From NCBI RefSeq assembly GCF_900476375.1, contig NZ_UPPP01000127.1:62001-126000 (forward strand): a stretch of 64,000 nucleotides of DNA, in the 5' to 3' direction. The position numbers and the translations under genes were made by a program. This stretch comes from Allolucifera butyrica (GTDB taxonomy: Bacteria; Bacillota; Negativicutes; Sporomusales; UPPP01). This document shows positions 42,002-51,445 of this stretch, one piece after another (position 1 is the stretch's first letter; each line of letters starts with the position of its first letter). The notes beneath the pieces were generated by a model that was not told the DNA's origin, ran no database searches, and worked only from the letters and a program-made list of their open reading frames with translations.

Positions 42002-43342
42002 ATGAAACAGTTAGAACCGTTAGGAATATTTGAAACAGCAACAGAAGCGTGCGCAGCAGCTACGGCTGCCCAAAAGGAGCTAGTGCTCAAATATACACTG
42101 GAAGACAGAAATCGTTTTATAGCCAGTATCCGTAAGAATATTATAGCGAACACAGAAATGCTTTCTCAGATGGAACTTGATGAGACAGGTTATGGCCGAG
42201 TTGAAGATAAAATAGCAAAAAATACAGGTGTAGCTATGCTATCTCAAGGTACAGAGGCGATTCCACAAAACATGTATGCTTCTGATAAGGGACTTACAGT
42301 AGAATATTATGCGCCATTTGGCGTTGTAGGTGCTGTAACACCGGTAACAAATCCTGCCGCTACAGTTACAGGAAATGGTATTGCGAATGTTGCAGCCGGA
42401 AATGCAGTTGTTTTTAACGCTCATCCTGCGGCTAAGAAAACTTCAGCCATGACAGCACATTTAGTAAACAAAGCCATTACGGAAGCAGGTGGACCTGTTA
42501 ATTTGCTTACTATGCTGGCTGAGCCCAGTTTAGATTCACTGGATGAAATCATGGCATATCCGTCAGTGAACTTATTAGTAGGAACAGGTGGACCTGCAAT
42601 GGTTAAGACGCTGATGAGATCAGGTAAGAAGGTTATTGCGGCCGGTGCGGGTAATCCGCCATCAATCGTTGATGAAACGGTAGATTTAGTAAAAGCGGCA
42701 GCGGGAATCTACCGGTCATCCTCTTTTGATAATAATCTGCTTTGCATAGCAGAAAAAGAAATATTTGTAGTAGATGATATATTTGATAACTTTATGAAAG
42801 AGTTAGAAGCGGTAGGTGCTTATCGCGCAAGTGAAGAAGAAGGGAAAAAGTTAACGAGTATTTGTGTTGTAAAATCAGCAAATGGTAACTATACTGCGAA
42901 TAAAAAATATGTTGGTAAGCACGCCAATGTGATCTTAAAGGCAGCAGGTATTAAGATTGATAGCGATCCTAGGATCGCTGTTTTTGAAGCACAGAACGAT
43001 GATCCTTTAGTTCATACAGAGCAGCTGATGCCTATTATCCCTATTGTACGTTGCAAAGACTTCCAGGCAGCAATGGAAAGAGCCGTTGCTGCAGAGCATG
43101 ATTGTAAGCATTCCGCTTCGATTTGGTCAAATGATATCAACAGAGTAACTGCTTTTGGAAAAGTTATAAATACAACTATTTTTGTTCAAAATGGTGGAAC
43201 AATGTCAGCATTTGGTATCGGCGGCACTGGAACAAATGCACCTACTATTGCGACGCCCACCGGAGAAGGGGTAACAGGACCACAGTCCTTTGTAAGAAGA
43301 AGAAGATTCTGTATGGCAGGTGGTGGAAATTATCTTCTGTAA
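42002..43342 (+). CDS. CoA-acylating aldehyde dehydrogenase
   Basis: A 446-residue member of the EutE/PduP/AdhE-N family converting an aldehyde, CoA and NAD+ to acyl-CoA or the reverse. The catalytic Cys is in FDNNLLCIAEKE (about 242), with the nucleotide-binding VTPVTNPAAT and VGTGGP blocks. It lacks the N-terminal microcompartment-targeting helix of PduP/EutE, and no shell genes are nearby. The ATG follows CAGGAGGG. It stands alone after the dispersed element; the aldehyde could be acetaldehyde or butyraldehyde. Confidence 0.88.
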   Translation: MKQLEPLGIFETATEACAAATAAQKELVLKYTLEDRNRFIASIRKNIIANTEMLSQMELDETGYGRVEDKIAKNTGVAMLSQGTEAIPQNMYASDKGLTVEYYAPFGVVGAVTPVTNPAATVTGNGIANVAAGNAVVFNAHPAAKKTSAMTAHLVNKAITEAGGPVNLLTMLAEPSLDSLDEIMAYPSVNLLVGTGGPAMVKTLMRSGKKVIAAGAGNPPSIVDETVDLVKAAAGIYRSSSFDNNLLCIAEKEIFVVDDIFDNFMKELEAVGAYRASEEEGKKLTSICVVKSANGNYTANKKYVGKHANVILKAAGIKIDSDPRIAVFEAQNDDPLVHTEQLMPIIPIVRCKDFQAAMERAVAAEHDCKHSASIWSNDINRVTAFGKVINTTIFVQNGGTMSAFGIGGTGTNAPTIATPTGEGVTGPQSFVRRRRFCMAGGGNYLL

Positions 43343-43413
43343 CAGAAAAAATAATGATTTTGAGTGTACGCCTTCGAAATATTGTCGCCATAAAATGGTG
43401 CGGAATGTGGGAG

Positions 43414-44016
43414 CTATTTCGGCAAATTTACCATATTGTCAAGATATAAAGAACGGAGAATTCCCTCGCAGGTTAAAAGGCTTATCATTTCGGCCATATA
43501 AAACGGACTGTATTTCATGTTATCTTCCAGCCATTTAAAAGTAATGCCCATATGAGCGGAAATAAGATATTGGATTAGGCAATCTTTGGGGATAGGCAGT
43601 CTGGTCTCATCAATGTCACTAAAAATTTCAGCATACGTTATCCTGGCACTGTCTTCCATTTTTTTACGAAAACAGGACAAGCCATGGTTGCTCAGCATAA
43701 CCCGGAAAAAATTTGCATTTTGAGCTATATACAGAAAGTGCTTGACATAATATTTGTATCTGTCCTTTTCATGAAAACCGGATTTTGAGGGTTTTTCAGG
43801 CATGGTTTCGCTCCGCAAACGGGAAAACATATCTTCTATAATTTTGTCAAGAAATTGCTGTTTATCCTCGTACAAAGAATAGAAAGTACTTCTGGCAATT
43901 TCCGCTTCATCAACGAGGTTCTGAATGGTGATGGATTGGATATCTTGATTTTCCATCAGCCTGACAAGCGCTTGGACAAGATATGTATTGCTTCTGTCTT
44001 TTCTTCGGTCGGCCAT
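43414..44016 (-). CDS. TetR-family regulator
   Basis: A 200-residue TetR/AcrR-like protein. The N-terminal helix-turn-helix is TIQNLVDEAEIARSTFYSLY (about 29-48), with the C-terminal helical domain of the TetR_C_7 type (FLYIAQNANFFRVML). It lies 65 bases downstream of the amidohydrolase gene on the same strand and probably controls it; a CAGACA-TAT-TGTCTG palindrome upstream of that gene is a candidate operator. Confidence 0.85.
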   Translation of the reverse strand: MADRRKDRSNTYLVQALVRLMENQDIQSITIQNLVDEAEIARSTFYSLYEDKQQFLDKIIEDMFSRLRSETMPEKPSKSGFHEKDRYKYYVKHFLYIAQNANFFRVMLSNHGLSCFRKKMEDSARITYAEIFSDIDETRLPIPKDCLIQYLISAHMGITFKWLEDNMKYSPFYMAEMISLLTCEGILRSLYLDNMVNLPK

Positions 44017-44081
44017 AGCTACAAGTCACCCCGCCAGAAAAACGATTGATTTAGCTTAATTATAACATAGAGCGCTTCTAT

Positions 44082-45137
44082 CTAAATATTTTTCAGATTT
44101 AGAAGATCAATAGCGTTTTGCCGGCCAATTTTTACCCGCTCTGTGTAACTTAGCGGAACATTGTCAAACCAAGTAGCCGCTTCATCAAGACTTTCGTAGG
44201 GAGTGTCAGAGGAGAACATTACTTTATTATTGTCACATTCTAAAAGGGTATTCAAAAAAGCGCGGGTGTGGAAGTGTCCGCTGGTCGTTATCCAAACATT
44301 ATTTTCAAAGTAGTCGGTCAACGGCTTCTTATGAGAACCGCATGGTTTTTGGTTGTTAAGACGGTGCTGAAGGCGGGAAAGTCCAAAAGGAAGGCCCTCA
44401 CCCAAATGTCCTAATATTAGCTTGGCCGTAGGCAATTCATCAAAAATGCCGCTGCATAAGATGCGTATGGCATGCAGCGAGGTTTCGGCACCAAAGCCCC
44501 AAGCTGAGCCCAGCAGGCCCGGATAGCCTTCGTAAGCTCTCTGCTGGCTGGGAGCCGGGTCACGGGGATGCAGATATAACGGAACATTCAATTCGGCCAT
44601 CTTTTTCCAAAAACAAAAATTCTGCGGTTCATCCAGGTATTCGACATTATTTTTGTCGTCTTTCATTGTATAACCATTGATAAGAGCTCCCACAAAGCCT
44701 AGTTCTTTTACACAGAACTCAAGTTCTTTGCAAGCTGACGCAGGATCCTGCATGGCTACAGCGGCAAAAGCATTAAAACGTTTGGGGTATTTTTGTACAT
44801 AGTTTTCATAAACCCAAAGGTTCATGTTGTGAGCTATTTTGACTGCTTCCTTGGTATTAAGAACTTCCTGCACCCCTGGTTGGGTCAAAGACATAATAAA
44901 CATTTCGACGCCGTTTCTTTCCATGTCGCTAATACGCCGTTCAGCAGAATGTAAGCGGGCTTTCACTGCCTCAAAATAATCTTCTTTATCGCGGGTTGTT
45001 TCATTCTGCGGATCACCGGTGGCATCCCAGTCAGGAGATTCATAATGCTCTTCCAAAGCAATTTTGCCATACATAATTTCCTGGCCGTAGGGTGCGACAT
45101 AATCTTGTACATAGTCTTTTCTAAATTTAAAATCCAT
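44082..45137 (-). CDS. Resorcylate-decarboxylase-like amidohydrolase
   Basis: A 351-residue TIM-barrel metalloenzyme of the amidohydrolase-2 family. GKIALEEHY (about 24-32) has the E-x-H metal motif typical of gamma-resorcylate and 2,3-dihydroxybenzoate decarboxylases; further ligands are in PLYLHPRD, LILGHLGEG and MFSSDTPYES. These enzymes decarboxylate (or carboxylate) phenolic acids non-oxidatively. The substrate is not decided. It is followed by a tetR gene, and fits the aromatic theme of the window's left part. Confidence 0.85.
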   Translation of the reverse strand: MDFKFRKDYVQDYVAPYGQEIMYGKIALEEHYESPDWDATGDPQNETTRDKEDYFEAVKARLHSAERRISDMERNGVEMFIMSLTQPGVQEVLNTKEAVKIAHNMNLWVYENYVQKYPKRFNAFAAVAMQDPASACKELEFCVKELGFVGALINGYTMKDDKNNVEYLDEPQNFCFWKKMAELNVPLYLHPRDPAPSQQRAYEGYPGLLGSAWGFGAETSLHAIRILCSGIFDELPTAKLILGHLGEGLPFGLSRLQHRLNNQKPCGSHKKPLTDYFENNVWITTSGHFHTRAFLNTLLECDNNKVMFSSDTPYESLDEAATWFDNVPLSYTERVKIGRQNAIDLLNLKNI

Positions 45138-45226
45138 AAATTTACCCTCCTATGCTAAAAAAAGATATGGTTAATGTAACTCTTTTAAGTATAGGAGGGT
45201 TTCCAATATTTGTGAATCATCAATGA

Positions 45227-45241
45227 CAGACATATTGTCTG
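45227..45241. promoter_or_regulatory. CAGACA-TAT-TGTCTG palindrome
   Basis: A 15-base perfect palindrome 90 bases upstream of the minus-strand amidohydrolase start; candidate site for the TetR protein of the same operon. Confidence 0.4.
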
Positions 45242-45320
45242 CTAAAAGACATTCTGCTTGTTTTTGCCTGGAAATTAGAAGATTTCATACGATGTAAGCA
45301 TTTTTGTCCTGCCTTTTTAA

Positions 45321-45803
45321 TTAGCCTCGAATGTTTAAATGAATTTTGGGAATGATCGCGTTGACTTCTTGCTTATACTGTATATACGCTTCCCCAAATT
45401 GCTCAATGAGATGCTGTTCTTCCTTCTTAATAAAGTATCTAAAAGCAAGATACATAAAAAACGGGGTTGTAAGAACAAGCCAGGAATTAGATAATAAGCA
45501 AAAGCCGGGAACTAAAATAACAATGAAGTCTGCGTAGAGCGGGTGGCGGCAGAATGCGTAGAATCCATCCCGATAGAGGTAATCTAACTTATACATCGTA
45601 AATATTGTACGAACAGCTATGAACCAAATCACGAATCCGGTGATAATTAATATTCCGCTTAGAAAATGGAGTATGGAGAATTCTTCAGAGATAATAGTAA
45701 GGTTATGGATGATTTTATCTATATATAACATGAGAACAAGATAGATTAGAGTGCTAATGGCAATTTGGGGACCGACTCCCCAGATAGAATCCTTTTTTGG
45801 CAT
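45321..45803 (-). CDS. Isoprenylcysteine methyltransferase-like membrane protein
   Basis: A 160-residue protein with about four membrane helices and the C-terminal signature of the ICMT/phospholipid-methyltransferase group: FYAFCRHPLYADFIVIL, which contains the R-H-P-x-Y motif, and a terminal EEQHLIEQFGEAYIQYKQEV. The family methylates carboxyl or amino groups using S-adenosylmethionine. The ATG at 45803 follows GGGGGTGA; the GTG at 45812 overlaps that site. The substrate is unknown. Confidence 0.78.
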   Translation of the reverse strand: MPKKDSIWGVGPQIAISTLIYLVLMLYIDKIIHNLTIISEEFSILHFLSGILIITGFVIWFIAVRTIFTMYKLDYLYRDGFYAFCRHPLYADFIVILVPGFCLLSNSWLVLTTPFFMYLAFRYFIKKEEQHLIEQFGEAYIQYKQEVNAIIPKIHLNIRG

Positions 45804-45917
45804 GAGATTCACCCCCGAATTTTAGTATTATTAGCTGTATACTACGCTAAAATAATTTTTTCCTGTAATGAAAATAACCTTTGTCAATGATTTGGCAAAG
45901 GCTATTGATGTTTGTTC

Positions 45918-47132
45918 TTATTCTGTTTTGGCTAATTTAAAATAACTAATGTGGGCTGATAAATTGGCAATGGTTATTACGATTGCCATGGGGATTGCTG
46001 TTGTTCCGTTGCCCAAACCCACAAGAGGAGACGCCAGGGCTCCGAAAATAAAGGATACGACACCAAGTAAGCCGGATGCGCTGCCGGCTAAGTGCGGCTG
46101 GCGCCGAATAGCAAGCGAAAAGCTGGCTGTTGTAGTGATTCCAATACACGATACGATGATAAATAGCGGTATCAAGATGAAAAAGATGGGTGCCTTAATT
46201 AGGCTCATTGCCAGTAAAAGCATACTGCATAGGAATGCCAGGGTGAGTCCGAAAACAAGTATTTGTTTTTCGGTAAACTTACCTGTAAAATATCCTGTTA
46301 ATTGGGCAAATAGCATAATTCCAAATCCATTAACTGCAAAGCAAAAGCTAAAAGTTGCCGCCGATAAGCCATAAATTGTCTGCAGGACAAAGGGGGAGCC
46401 GGCAATATAGGCAAACAGGCCGGCGATAATAAAACCCTGTACTAGCGTGTACCCGACAAAACTCTTATCGTCAAAGAGCTGGTGAAACATAGTGAAGGTT
46501 GCATTCAAACTTCCCGCCGTGCGGCGTTCTTCGGGCAAACTTTCTTTCATGCCCAAAATCACTGCCAGAGTTAATATTATACTAAATAAACCTAGCAAAG
46601 AGAAAATTCCCTGCCAGTTGCTTAACGCAAGAATTTGGCCGCCGATCACCGGTGAAAAAATAGGCGCAATTCCATTAATCAGCATTAATAATGAAAAAAA
46701 CTTTGTTAATTCTGGCCCGGAATATAGGTCACACGCGATCGCCCTGGATAATACGATTCCGCCGGAACCCGCAAGTCCCTGGACGAAGCGAAAAATAATA
46801 AGTTCCCAAATGGAAGAGGCCAAGGAACACAGGAAAGAGACAATAATAAAAACGAGTAAAGATATTACCAATGGCCTCTTTCTACCGTTAATATCGCTAT
46901 TCGGCCCAATAAAAATTTGCCCGATTGCGATACCTAAAAGTGTTGCCGTCAAACTGAATTGTACTAACGATGCACTTGCATTCAAGTTAATTGCAATTTG
47001 CGGCAATGCCGGTAAATATAAATCCGTGCATAGTGGCCCCATCCCGGCCAGACAGCCTAAAATGGCCGCTATCCATAAACGGTTGCGAGCCATAATGGCT
47101 GGTGCTGTAACCCCTTGATTTATAGAATTCAT
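45918..47132 (-). CDS. Bcr/CflA-family MFS exporter
   Basis: A 404-residue 12-helix drug:H+ antiporter (DHA1). Signatures include TDLYLPALPQIA in helix 1 and GPNSDINGRKRPL in loop 2-3, with motif C in GSGGIVLSRAIACDLY. The ATG at 47132 has GAGGTG six bases upstream, better than the GTG at 47141. A perfect 26-bp palindrome lies in its promoter region, downstream of marR on the same strand, so MarR probably represses it. Confidence 0.88.
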   Translation of the reverse strand: MNSINQGVTAPAIMARNRLWIAAILGCLAGMGPLCTDLYLPALPQIAINLNASASLVQFSLTATLLGIAIGQIFIGPNSDINGRKRPLVISLLVFIIVSFLCSLASSIWELIIFRFVQGLAGSGGIVLSRAIACDLYSGPELTKFFSLLMLINGIAPIFSPVIGGQILALSNWQGIFSLLGLFSIILTLAVILGMKESLPEERRTAGSLNATFTMFHQLFDDKSFVGYTLVQGFIIAGLFAYIAGSPFVLQTIYGLSAATFSFCFAVNGFGIMLFAQLTGYFTGKFTEKQILVFGLTLAFLCSMLLLAMSLIKAPIFFILIPLFIIVSCIGITTTASFSLAIRRQPHLAGSASGLLGVVSFIFGALASPLVGLGNGTTAIPMAIVITIANLSAHISYFKLAKTE

Positions 47133-47184
47133 AAAATTCACCTCAGATACGGTTTCTATAGTACAAAATGATTATAACACGAAA

Positions 47185-47210
47185 TTTATTTAGTTTGGAA
47201 ACTAAATAAA
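47185..47210. promoter_or_regulatory. MarR-type operator before the exporter
   Basis: TTTATTTAGTTT (47185-47196), GG, then AAACTAAATAAA (47199-47210): perfect 12-bp arms. On the minus strand a TATAAT (-10) lies at 47176-47171, so the palindrome covers the -35 region of the exporter promoter. Confidence 0.8.
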
Positions 47211-47221
47211 TAGGCAAAATT

Positions 47222-47647
47222 TTAGACTATTTTGTTTTTCAGTAATTTTAACATGCAGATAAGGTCTTTACGCTCATTATCAGATAGGGTGCTTAGTAAA
47301 TAGGCCTCGGTTTTTTCTCTGATTTCATGTAAGTTTTCTTCCTTTTTCCTTCCCGCATCAGTTAAATAAATTCGCCTGCTGCGGGCGTCTTCCTGACAAG
47401 TTTCCCTTTTTACCAGGCCCTTTTCTACTAAAACGTCAATTAATTTTGTAAGAGAAGAAGCTTTGATTAGCAAATCTTGCTGAAGTTCAGACTGGGTCAT
47501 GCCATCATTTTGATATAGAAGATAAATTACCCTCGCATGGGAGATGGATAAGTCTTCGTTTAATAAATTCTTATTATATAGCTGCTCTAATAAATGGGAA
47601 ATCTGCTGGATTAAATAACCTACATGATTTTCAATATTGATCTTCAT
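47222..47647 (-). CDS. MarR-family regulator
   Basis: A 141-residue winged-helix protein with MTQSELQQDLLIKASSLTKL as recognition region and KRETCQEDARSRRIYLTDAG as the wing. A Cys in the wing could be redox- or ligand-sensitive, but this is speculative. It is upstream of, and co-oriented with, the Bcr-type exporter whose promoter carries the palindrome at 47185. The start is preceded by GAGGTGATGCC. Confidence 0.9.
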   Translation of the reverse strand: MKINIENHVGYLIQQISHLLEQLYNKNLLNEDLSISHARVIYLLYQNDGMTQSELQQDLLIKASSLTKLIDVLVEKGLVKRETCQEDARSRRIYLTDAGRKKEENLHEIREKTEAYLLSTLSDNERKDLICMLKLLKNKIV

Positions 47648-47891
47648 GGCATCACCTCATCAATCGATTTTCATTATATTTTATTTATGACAAAAGTTCA
47701 ATCGGGCGACATCATTTCGGAAACACGAGGTTTAAAAGCTGTCCACCAATACTTATACAGGTGGCACACTTTGCAATTGAAATTGTGAATACTTTCGCGG
47801 TCATTTTTTGTTTTGGTGAAGCATAAAAATGCTGATGGTGAATGTTTTTTTCGGTCTTGAAACATAGAAAAATTGAAAGGTAGTGAAATCA

Positions 47892-48989
47892 ATGTCTAAT
47901 CCCGTATTTACCTCTGGTGTTATCGTGACAGGTTCCTCTTCAATAACCTTTTGGTTCAAACCCGGCGGCTGGAGCGCCGATTACGTAATTGTACATTATT
48001 CGATTACTGGTGAGGCGCAGCAAAATGTCTATACCAGCTATAATGCCAATACTGCCCAATGGGAATATAATGTTTCCAACCTAGTCGCCGGCACAAACAT
48101 TACCTATAGTTTTACTTATAATACTAACGGTGTACAGTATGACAGCGATACGGTAACATTTACGTTCGGCGGCGGCTCTTCCGGATATATGTATAATACA
48201 TTAGTCTGGTCCGATGAATTCCAGGGCTCTTCGTTAAACCGCAGCAACTGGAACTATCAACTGGGAAATGGCTATAATAACGGCGCCGGTGGCTTTGATG
48301 GATGGGGAAATGGCGAATGGGAGTGGTATCGCCAATCCAACGTTTCCGTAAGCAACGATAATTTAGTGATTACAGCAGAATATCTCAGTGATCCCTATGT
48401 ATTTGCCTCACGCGACTGGTATCAGTTTTCCGGCAGAATCACAACGAAAGGATTGCAATCCTGGCAATATGCCAGAGTCGAAGCACGCATCAAATTACCG
48501 ACTGTCAACGCAACTTGGCCGGCTTTCTGGCTGATGGGAGATTCTTGTGATACCACGGTTAACGGAGCAGCAGGAGGCTACGATACGTTGCCAACCAACT
48601 GGCCCAGCTGCGGCGAGATTGACATTATGGAACATAAGAACTCGGATAGCCAAATATGCAGCAATCTGTTTTGGGATACACGGACCGGAACCTATCCTTA
48701 TTCAAGTTCCAACGTTAGTGACAATCCGACTTGGACGACTGGCGTCGATGTATCTGGATATCACGTATACGGTATGGAATGGAACTCGACGACGATTAAA
48801 TATTATTTGGACGGTAATTTAATCAAAACACAGGATATTTCCGCTTCCAATCAGGAGGAATTCCGGAATCAGAAATGGTTTATTCTATTAAATTTGGCGA
48901 TAAGCGGAACATTTACCGGTCCGGCAACACCCAATATAGCTGATTTTCCATGTAGTATGTACGTAGATTATGTCAGAGTTTATCAATAA
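47892..48989 (+). CDS. GH16 beta-glucanase with N-terminal carbohydrate-binding domain
   Basis: A 365-residue enzyme. Residues 1-95 form a beta-sandwich resembling CBM56-type beta-1,3-glucan binders (FWFKPGGW and YSFTYNTNG), and 105-365 form the GH16 domain with the catalytic E-I-D-I-M-E in CGEIDIMEHKN and substrate-binding tryptophans. This matches laminarinase/lichenase-type endo-beta-1,3(4)-glucanases. No signal peptide is present: the protein starts directly with the binding domain (ATG 47892 after GAAAGG), so it needs another export route or acts after lysis or on spores. Confidence 0.87.
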   Translation: MSNPVFTSGVIVTGSSSITFWFKPGGWSADYVIVHYSITGEAQQNVYTSYNANTAQWEYNVSNLVAGTNITYSFTYNTNGVQYDSDTVTFTFGGGSSGYMYNTLVWSDEFQGSSLNRSNWNYQLGNGYNNGAGGFDGWGNGEWEWYRQSNVSVSNDNLVITAEYLSDPYVFASRDWYQFSGRITTKGLQSWQYARVEARIKLPTVNATWPAFWLMGDSCDTTVNGAAGGYDTLPTNWPSCGEIDIMEHKNSDSQICSNLFWDTRTGTYPYSSSNVSDNPTWTTGVDVSGYHVYGMEWNSTTIKYYLDGNLIKTQDISASNQEEFRNQKWFILLNLAISGTFTGPATPNIADFPCSMYVDYVRVYQ

Positions 48990-49061
48990 TTAGGGGAGTT
49001 TTCCTTCAGCTTCCTAATATGTTAATAGGTTCTCATTTCCTGAATGTTATTATTTATATAG

Positions 49062-49089
49062 TCCTCACGTTAGTGAGGGCTTACTTTTT
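49062..49089 (+). terminator. Terminator after the glucanase
   Basis: CCTCAC-GTTA-GTGAGG (49063-49078) followed by GCTTACTTTTT. The rest of the 282-base gap has a second GC-rich hairpin at about 49.1 kb (CCGC-TGACA-GGCGG) and no gene. Confidence 0.75.
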
Positions 49090-49271
49090 GTAAAAAATAC
49101 CCGCTGACAGGCGGATATATTTAGGTTATAGTTCATATTATCCGGCATTCAGTACTTTTCTATGGCTTCTGTCATTGAATAGTAGATAGAAGATTTCCAA
49201 AATATAAAACCAAAATGGTAGATCGATGCATATCCTGTAAGTAGAATTTCTTACTCCGGGAAGTGGTCTAA

Positions 49272-49715
49272 ATGCCAGTGACTCCTGATTTTCATGATGA
49301 ATTGGAGATTTTTGTTTATAATAATTTAGCTTTTTTGATGAACCCGACTAATGCCTCAAATGTCGTTGTTGCTAATACGACGACACCAATCACCCCAACT
49401 GCGCCTTTGCAACCGAGCACTCCACTTACTCCCAATACATCTATTGCGCCGGGCCCCACTGTTACTGTTGCTACCCCTGCGACACCTACTGTTGTAATCG
49501 ATCCGAGTCTTTTACAGGCTTTGCAGTCTGCGGCATTAAATAATTTTGCAAATTTAGGACTACCGCGAGATATTCAACAGATAGCAACCAACTTTTTTGC
49601 CTATCTTCCTCCTATTGTCAGTCCTAACGCAACAACTACTACTACGACGACAGCCACTACTGCGACTACTACTTCAACGATGGCTACTACTACTAGCACT
49701 ACTACGATAGTCTAG
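49272..49715 (+). CDS. Thr/Pro-rich protein of unknown function
   Basis: A 147-residue protein. Residues 1-30 are a short acidic-hydrophobic head, 35-75 a Pro/Thr linker with repeated T-P-x-x-P, 78-115 a helical segment (LLQALQSAALNNFANLGLPR) and the last 30 residues almost entirely Thr/Ala/Ser. It has no signal peptide. Such compositions occur in surface or spore-layer proteins and in O-glycosylated linkers; this is a guess from composition. It is preceded by CGGGAAGTGG. Confidence 0.6.
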   Translation: MPVTPDFHDELEIFVYNNLAFLMNPTNASNVVVANTTTPITPTAPLQPSTPLTPNTSIAPGPTVTVATPATPTVVIDPSLLQALQSAALNNFANLGLPRDIQQIATNFFAYLPPIVSPNATTTTTTTATTATTTSTMATTTSTTTIV

Positions 49716-49730
49716 GTTGTTTCATTGTTA

Positions 49731-49790
49731 ACCGGGTGTCACGGGAGCATTGTCACGGGCATTGTCTTACAGGGGACGGGGTTGTTGACA
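49731..49790 (+). repeat. Dispersed repeat, left copy
   Basis: Begins with GGGTGTCACGGG, repeats TTGTCACGGGCATTGTC, and ends with GGGGACGGGGTTGTTGACA (49772-49790). The final part is present in inverted orientation at 54904-54921 with one mismatch in 18 bases. Confidence 0.6.
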
Positions 49791-49927
49791 ACAAGGAATT
49801 TACTATTAGATAGTTGTCACTCACCCCGTCACCTAGTCATTCATTTCAATTTGAACTATTCTCACTGCATATTCCTTCAAATGGAATACATAATTCCGTA
49901 TCGGGACAAAAAAATGTACCTCTTGTT

Positions 49928-51445
49928 TTAATACTGCCACTCATCCGCATGAGCAATCCGGGATATACCAATAATTTGGCCGGATGAATTCAATGCATTT
50001 ACCTGAAAATATGGACCAGCTGAATTAACATCAATATCTGTCTCAAATCCGGTACGAGGGGTGCTATTCACAACCACTGACAACCTATTAGGCCATGGCC
50101 CCGCTAGCACTTGCCAGGCGACAGTTTCAGTGGAACCATTCCATGAAGCATAAACAATCGCCGCGTCTTCACATGTTTGATTTACAGCAATACTGGGTGG
50201 ATAACACGGCAAACCTACCCATTTATTTTTAAACGCTCTATAAGACATGTTTTGATTAGGAAATCGCATATCATATAGAAAATTTAATGATGGATTTTTC
50301 TTAGTATTACCGGCATTTCCAAACTCAGAAAGATATGGGTTCTGTCCCCAGCCAACAAACTGATTTCCATTAGATAGTTTTTGGACATTTCCTTGACTTT
50401 CAACAATTAGATTTGGATTATGATAATATGTTCGATCGACATCGGCAGTCATGTTTCGAAAATCGAGCTGAAGAATTAAACCATGCGCTGGACCCTCAGG
50501 CGGGGAGCTTGAAGAAGCACAACAAGCATCATCGAACAAACTTATCTTATTTCCCGGTCTATGTCGTGCATCATGTTGCCAAGAAAATGTTGCGTTTGGA
50601 CCAAAAGTAAAATCACTTTGCTTGCCACCAAGCTGCCAAATTATATTTCCCGTTTCTTTATCAATGTTATAAATGGCCCACATGTTACGCATGCTGATTA
50701 GGAGAGTATTATTTGGCCCCTCTTCAACTGAATTTACGTGGAAGCAGTCCCAAATATTATTAGAGCTTGTTGCAGATGATGCAGGCAACATTGAGCCGGC
50801 CGGGTCAACATGAGTAAGCACATTCCAGAAGAAAAGAAGCTGATCTGTTTGGAGATCGACTTCTTGAATGGAATAATTATCAAAATACCCATCTGCAGGA
50901 CCTCCATAAGGTGTTAGGTCTGCCGGTACTTGTTTTACAGCGGTAAACAAAGCAGTATTCCGATTTGTAATAGTAAACTCGTGCACATCAGCAGTGAATC
51001 CTTTTTGGGCAGTAAGCTTTTTTATAAGTTTATAATTCTGATTCAGGATCAGGTAATAAGCACCTGGTTCAGGGTCTCCTGCTGGAAGATTAGGATTTGC
51101 AGACTGAGTTCCCGATATCGTTCCTTGCCACATGGTAAGAACGGGTTTTCCTTTGTAGGATTGCAGCCTAAAGTCCATATTTTGTTTAAATATACTATCA
51201 AGCGGTCTAAACCAAACTGGGTTACCAGTCTGATCCATGATCAGTGCGCCTGTTTGCCCAATCATAGTTGCCTCATACGAAGTATATGGTGCAACGAATA
51301 GTAAGCCGGAAGCGGTTCCTGGTCTATTCACATTAATAATAACCTTCATGGGATGTAAGTTAGGGGCCGAAACAAAGCTCCATACTTGTGAGCTTGAATT
51401 TTTTGTGGATGTGTGTGATGGTATTCTCGCTTTTTCCATTCCCAT
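49928..51445 (-). CDS. Arylsulfotransferase-like (ASST) beta-propeller protein
   Basis: A 505-residue protein of the arylsulfotransferase_2 type: repeated propeller strands with DVHEFTITNRNTALFT, DCFHVNSVEEGPNNTLLISMRNMW and FSWQHDARHRPGN, which carry the conserved histidines expected at the sulfo-transfer site, then a C-terminal beta-sandwich (about 400-505). Family members move sulfate between phenols, but close relatives with other roles are common in Actinobacteria and fungi. No signal peptide is seen. Three overlapping in-frame ATGs occur; 51445 has AGGAG at proper spacing. Confidence 0.75.
   Translation of the reverse strand: MGMEKARIPSHTSTKNSSSQVWSFVSAPNLHPMKVIINVNRPGTASGLLFVAPYTSYEATMIGQTGALIMDQTGNPVWFRPLDSIFKQNMDFRLQSYKGKPVLTMWQGTISGTQSANPNLPAGDPEPGAYYLILNQNYKLIKKLTAQKGFTADVHEFTITNRNTALFTAVKQVPADLTPYGGPADGYFDNYSIQEVDLQTDQLLFFWNVLTHVDPAGSMLPASSATSSNNIWDCFHVNSVEEGPNNTLLISMRNMWAIYNIDKETGNIIWQLGGKQSDFTFGPNATFSWQHDARHRPGNKISLFDDACCASSSSPPEGPAHGLILQLDFRNMTADVDRTYYHNPNLIVESQGNVQKLSNGNQFVGWGQNPYLSEFGNAGNTKKNPSLNFLYDMRFPNQNMSYRAFKNKWVGLPCYPPSIAVNQTCEDAAIVYASWNGSTETVAWQVLAGPWPNRLSVVVNSTPRTGFETDIDVNSAGPYFQVNALNSSGQIIGISRIAHADEWQY

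Noticed and set aside
42002..43342. Aldehyde dehydrogenase as part of a bacterial microcompartment
   Set aside because: No shell-protein genes nearby and no N-terminal encapsulation helix.
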